DNA of 6,861 nucleotides from an uncultured bacterium. Lineage in GTDB: Bacteria > Edwardsbacteria > AC1 > EtOH8. Below, piece after piece: positions 5,468 through 6,861 of this stretch. How positions within the stretch are numbered: position 1 is the stretch's first letter; the number at the start of each line of letters is the position of its first letter. Under the pieces are notes generated by a model. The model searched no databases. It was not told where the DNA came from and worked only from the letters and a program-made list of their open reading frames with translations. A program made the translations under genes and the position numbers. The stretch covers positions 1-6,861 of the forward strand of contig CALGNM010000193.1 in assembly GCA_937958665.1 (NCBI GenBank), written 5' to 3'.

Positions 5468-6703
5468 ATGAGAAACGGCCCGGAACAGCTGGACATGATG
5501 CCCGAGGACAGTAGGAACATCCTGACCGTCTCCCAGCTGACCGGGGCCATCAAGCGGTTGCTGGAGGACAGCTTCCCCCGGCTGTGGGTGCAGGGGGAGG
5601 TCTCCAACCTGACCGTGCATGCCTCCGGCCACCTGTACTTTACCCTCAAGGATGCCGGGAGCCAGGTGCGCTGTGTGATGTTCCGGGGCTATGCCCAAAG
5701 CCTGATGCTGATGCCCCAGGACGGCATGCAGGTGGTGGTCAGGGGCGATGTCACCGTGTTCGACCGGGCCGGCCAGTATCAGCTCAGCGTCCAGCAATTG
5801 CAGGTGGCGGGATACGGCCAGCTGGCCCAGGCCTTCGAGCGGCTCAAGAAAAAGCTGGCCGGGGAGGGGCTGTTCGACCCGAAGCTGAAAAGGAGCCTGC
5901 CGGCCTTTCCCGAGGCCGTCGGGATAGTGACCTCGCCCAGCGGGGCGGCCATCCGCGACATCGTCAAGGTGGCCCGCCGAAGGTGGCCGGGTATCGAGCT
6001 GATCCTCTGCCCGGTTCCGGTCCAGGGACTGGGGGCGGCCGACCGAATCTCCCAGGCCATCGATGATCTGAACGAATACGGCCAGGTCCACCTGCCGATA
6101 GTGGGCCGGGGGGGCGGCTCGGCCGAGGACCTGTGGGCCTTCAACGAGGAGACGGTGGCCCGGGCCATCCGCCGTTCAAAGATCCCGGTGATATCGGCGG
6201 TGGGGCACGAGGTGGACTTCACCATCTCCGACCTGGCGGCCGACCTGAGGGCCCCCACCCCCTCGGCGGCGGCCGAGCTGGCGGTGCCGGACGCCCGGCA
6301 GCTTCGAACCAGCCTGGGCGAATTGGGCCAGAGGATGTCCGCCGCCCTGGCCGGCCTGATCGATGGGGCCGCCGCCCGGCTGGATGGCCTGGAGCGCAGT
6401 TACGGCCTCAACCGACTGCAGGATGCGGTGGATCAACGTATCCAGCGGCTGGACTGGGCCGGGGAGGCCCTGGCCGGACGGATCGGGGACCTGATATCCC
6501 GGGTTGAGAACAAGCTTGAGAGCCAGGCCCTGGCCCTCAAGGCCCTGGATCCCGGCGGAACCCTCCGGAGGGGCTACAGCATCTGCCGGGACCAAAGCGG
6601 CCGGGCGGTGAGATCAGCCGATCAAATAAAGCCCGGGGACCTGGTGAGGGCCGAGTTCCATCGGGGGCGGGCGGAAATGAAGGTGGAGGACATTGTGCCA
6701 TGA
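5468..6703 (+). CDS. xseA: Exodeoxyribonuclease VII large subunit
   Basis: XseA is the catalytic subunit of exonuclease VII, which degrades single-stranded DNA from both ends to short oligonucleotides and acts in repair. From the ATG at 5468 it has 411 residues, somewhat shorter than E. coli (456), with the shortness mostly in the C-terminal coiled-coil region. Order: ILTVSQLTGAIKRLLE (about 18-33); an OB-fold with LWVQGEVSNLTVHASGHLYFTLKD; the catalytic domain with GIVTSPSGAAIRDIV, GRGGGSAEDLWAFN (213-226) and GHEVDFTISDLAADLRAPTPSAAAE from Gly246, including His247 and Asp250; a helical stretch; and a small C-terminal domain starting at GYSICRDQSG. A GTG at 5459 would add three residues but coincides with the ribosome site. 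The gene follows folD by 29 nt. Its TGA overlaps the xseB ATG, indicating translational coupling. Confidence 0.96.
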   Translation: MRNGPEQLDMMPEDSRNILTVSQLTGAIKRLLEDSFPRLWVQGEVSNLTVHASGHLYFTLKDAGSQVRCVMFRGYAQSLMLMPQDGMQVVVRGDVTVFDRAGQYQLSVQQLQVAGYGQLAQAFERLKKKLAGEGLFDPKLKRSLPAFPEAVGIVTSPSGAAIRDIVKVARRRWPGIELILCPVPVQGLGAADRISQAIDDLNEYGQVHLPIVGRGGGSAEDLWAFNEETVARAIRRSKIPVISAVGHEVDFTISDLAADLRAPTPSAAAELAVPDARQLRTSLGELGQRMSAALAGLIDGAAARLDGLERSYGLNRLQDAVDQRIQRLDWAGEALAGRIGDLISRVENKLESQALALKALDPGGTLRRGYSICRDQSGRAVRSADQIKPGDLVRAEFHRGRAEMKVEDIVP

Positions 6704-6816
6704 GAAAAGCCAGGACAGCCGACAGCTTCCAATTCGAGCGGGCCCTGGTCCGGCTGGAGCAGATAGTGGAGCAGATGGAATCCGGCGAGATGGATCTGGA
6801 CAAATCGCTGGTCCTC
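6700..6816 (+). CDS. xseB: Exodeoxyribonuclease VII small subunit, N-terminal part (3' truncated)
   Basis: XseB is the small helical subunit that assembles in several copies on XseA to form exonuclease VII. Only 39 codons remain of a usual ~75-80, because the sequence passes into Illumina adapter at 6817. The visible part has the family signature: FERALVRLEQIVEQMESGEMDLDKSLVL, where the next residues would normally be an aromatic followed by E-x-G. The ATG (6700-6702) overlaps the xseA TGA in an ATGA arrangement, typical of this pair and a sign of coupled translation. Codons read past 6816 (R-S-E-E-H…) are adapter, not protein. Confidence 0.9.
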
Positions 6817-6861
6817 AGATCGGAAGAGCACACGTCTGAACTCCAGTCACCGAATACGATC
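6817..6861. other. Illumina TruSeq adapter with index at right end
   Basis: Positions 6817-6850 match the 34-nt TruSeq read-1 read-through adapter, beginning AGATCGGAAGAGCACACG and ending CTCCAGTCAC. Eight bases (6851-6858, CGAATACG) sit where the sample index belongs. ATC (6859-6861) is the start of the constant sequence after the index. This is library sequence, not genome, and it interrupts xseB. Confidence 0.98.

Noticed and set aside
6537-6833. Reverse-strand open frames starting MCSSDL and MLFRS at the right end
   Set aside because: Their start codons lie in the Illumina adapter, so they are artefacts.
1-6861. CRISPR array, transposon, prophage, toxin-antitoxin or tRNA genes
   Set aside because: I looked on both strands for spaced repeats, transposase or integrase motifs, cloverleaf-like sequence and paired small genes and saw none. 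The content is housekeeping.

Overview
The window is a fragment of a GC-rich bacterial chromosome, probably a metagenomic contig from an uncultured organism. Untrimmed Illumina adapter sits at both ends (1-18 and 6817-6861), so genomic sequence runs only from about 19 to 6816. All genes are on the + strand, closely packed and housekeeping in type. The mix (PheT, ZapB/ZapA, 6S RNA, RNase Y, a YmdB-type phosphodiesterase, FolD, exonuclease VII) fits a Gram-negative-type bacterium that uses RNase Y. I cannot name the phylum from the sequence alone.

Layout. 20-1156: the C-terminal half of pheT, cut by the left adapter. 1203-1478: a short coiled-coil ZapB-like protein. 1520-1789: zapA. 1790-2134 holds no protein gene. 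It carries a good sigma-70-type promoter with an upstream A/T element (1805-1855), a 6S RNA gene (about 1862-2060) and a strong GC hairpin (2061-2088) in the leader of the next gene. 2135-3697: rny (RNase Y), whose true start is the ATG at 2135 rather than an upstream TTG. 3698-3778: an AT-rich gap with a 7-bp-periodic repeat containing a perfect 13-bp inverted repeat. 3779-4558: a YmdB-family metallophosphoesterase with no visible Shine-Dalgarno site. 4560-5438: folD, 1 nt after the previous stop. 5468-6703: xseA. 6700-6816: the first 39 codons of xseB, overlapping the xseA stop by 4 nt and cut by the right adapter.

How the genes fit together. ZapB and ZapA act at the FtsZ ring. 6S RNA binds the housekeeping RNA polymerase. 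RNase Y starts mRNA decay, and YmdB-type proteins are its usual genetic neighbour. FolD supplies one-carbon folates for purine, thymidylate and formyl-Met synthesis, and XseA/XseB form the single-strand exonuclease VII. The zapA-6S RNA link resembles the zapA-ssrS arrangement of gammaproteobacteria, but here rny follows instead of ygfA.

I found no previously undescribed system. The points most worth checking are the 6S RNA locus with its promoter, the heptanucleotide/palindrome element before ymdB, and the adapter contamination, which truncates two genes and creates false reverse-strand proteins.
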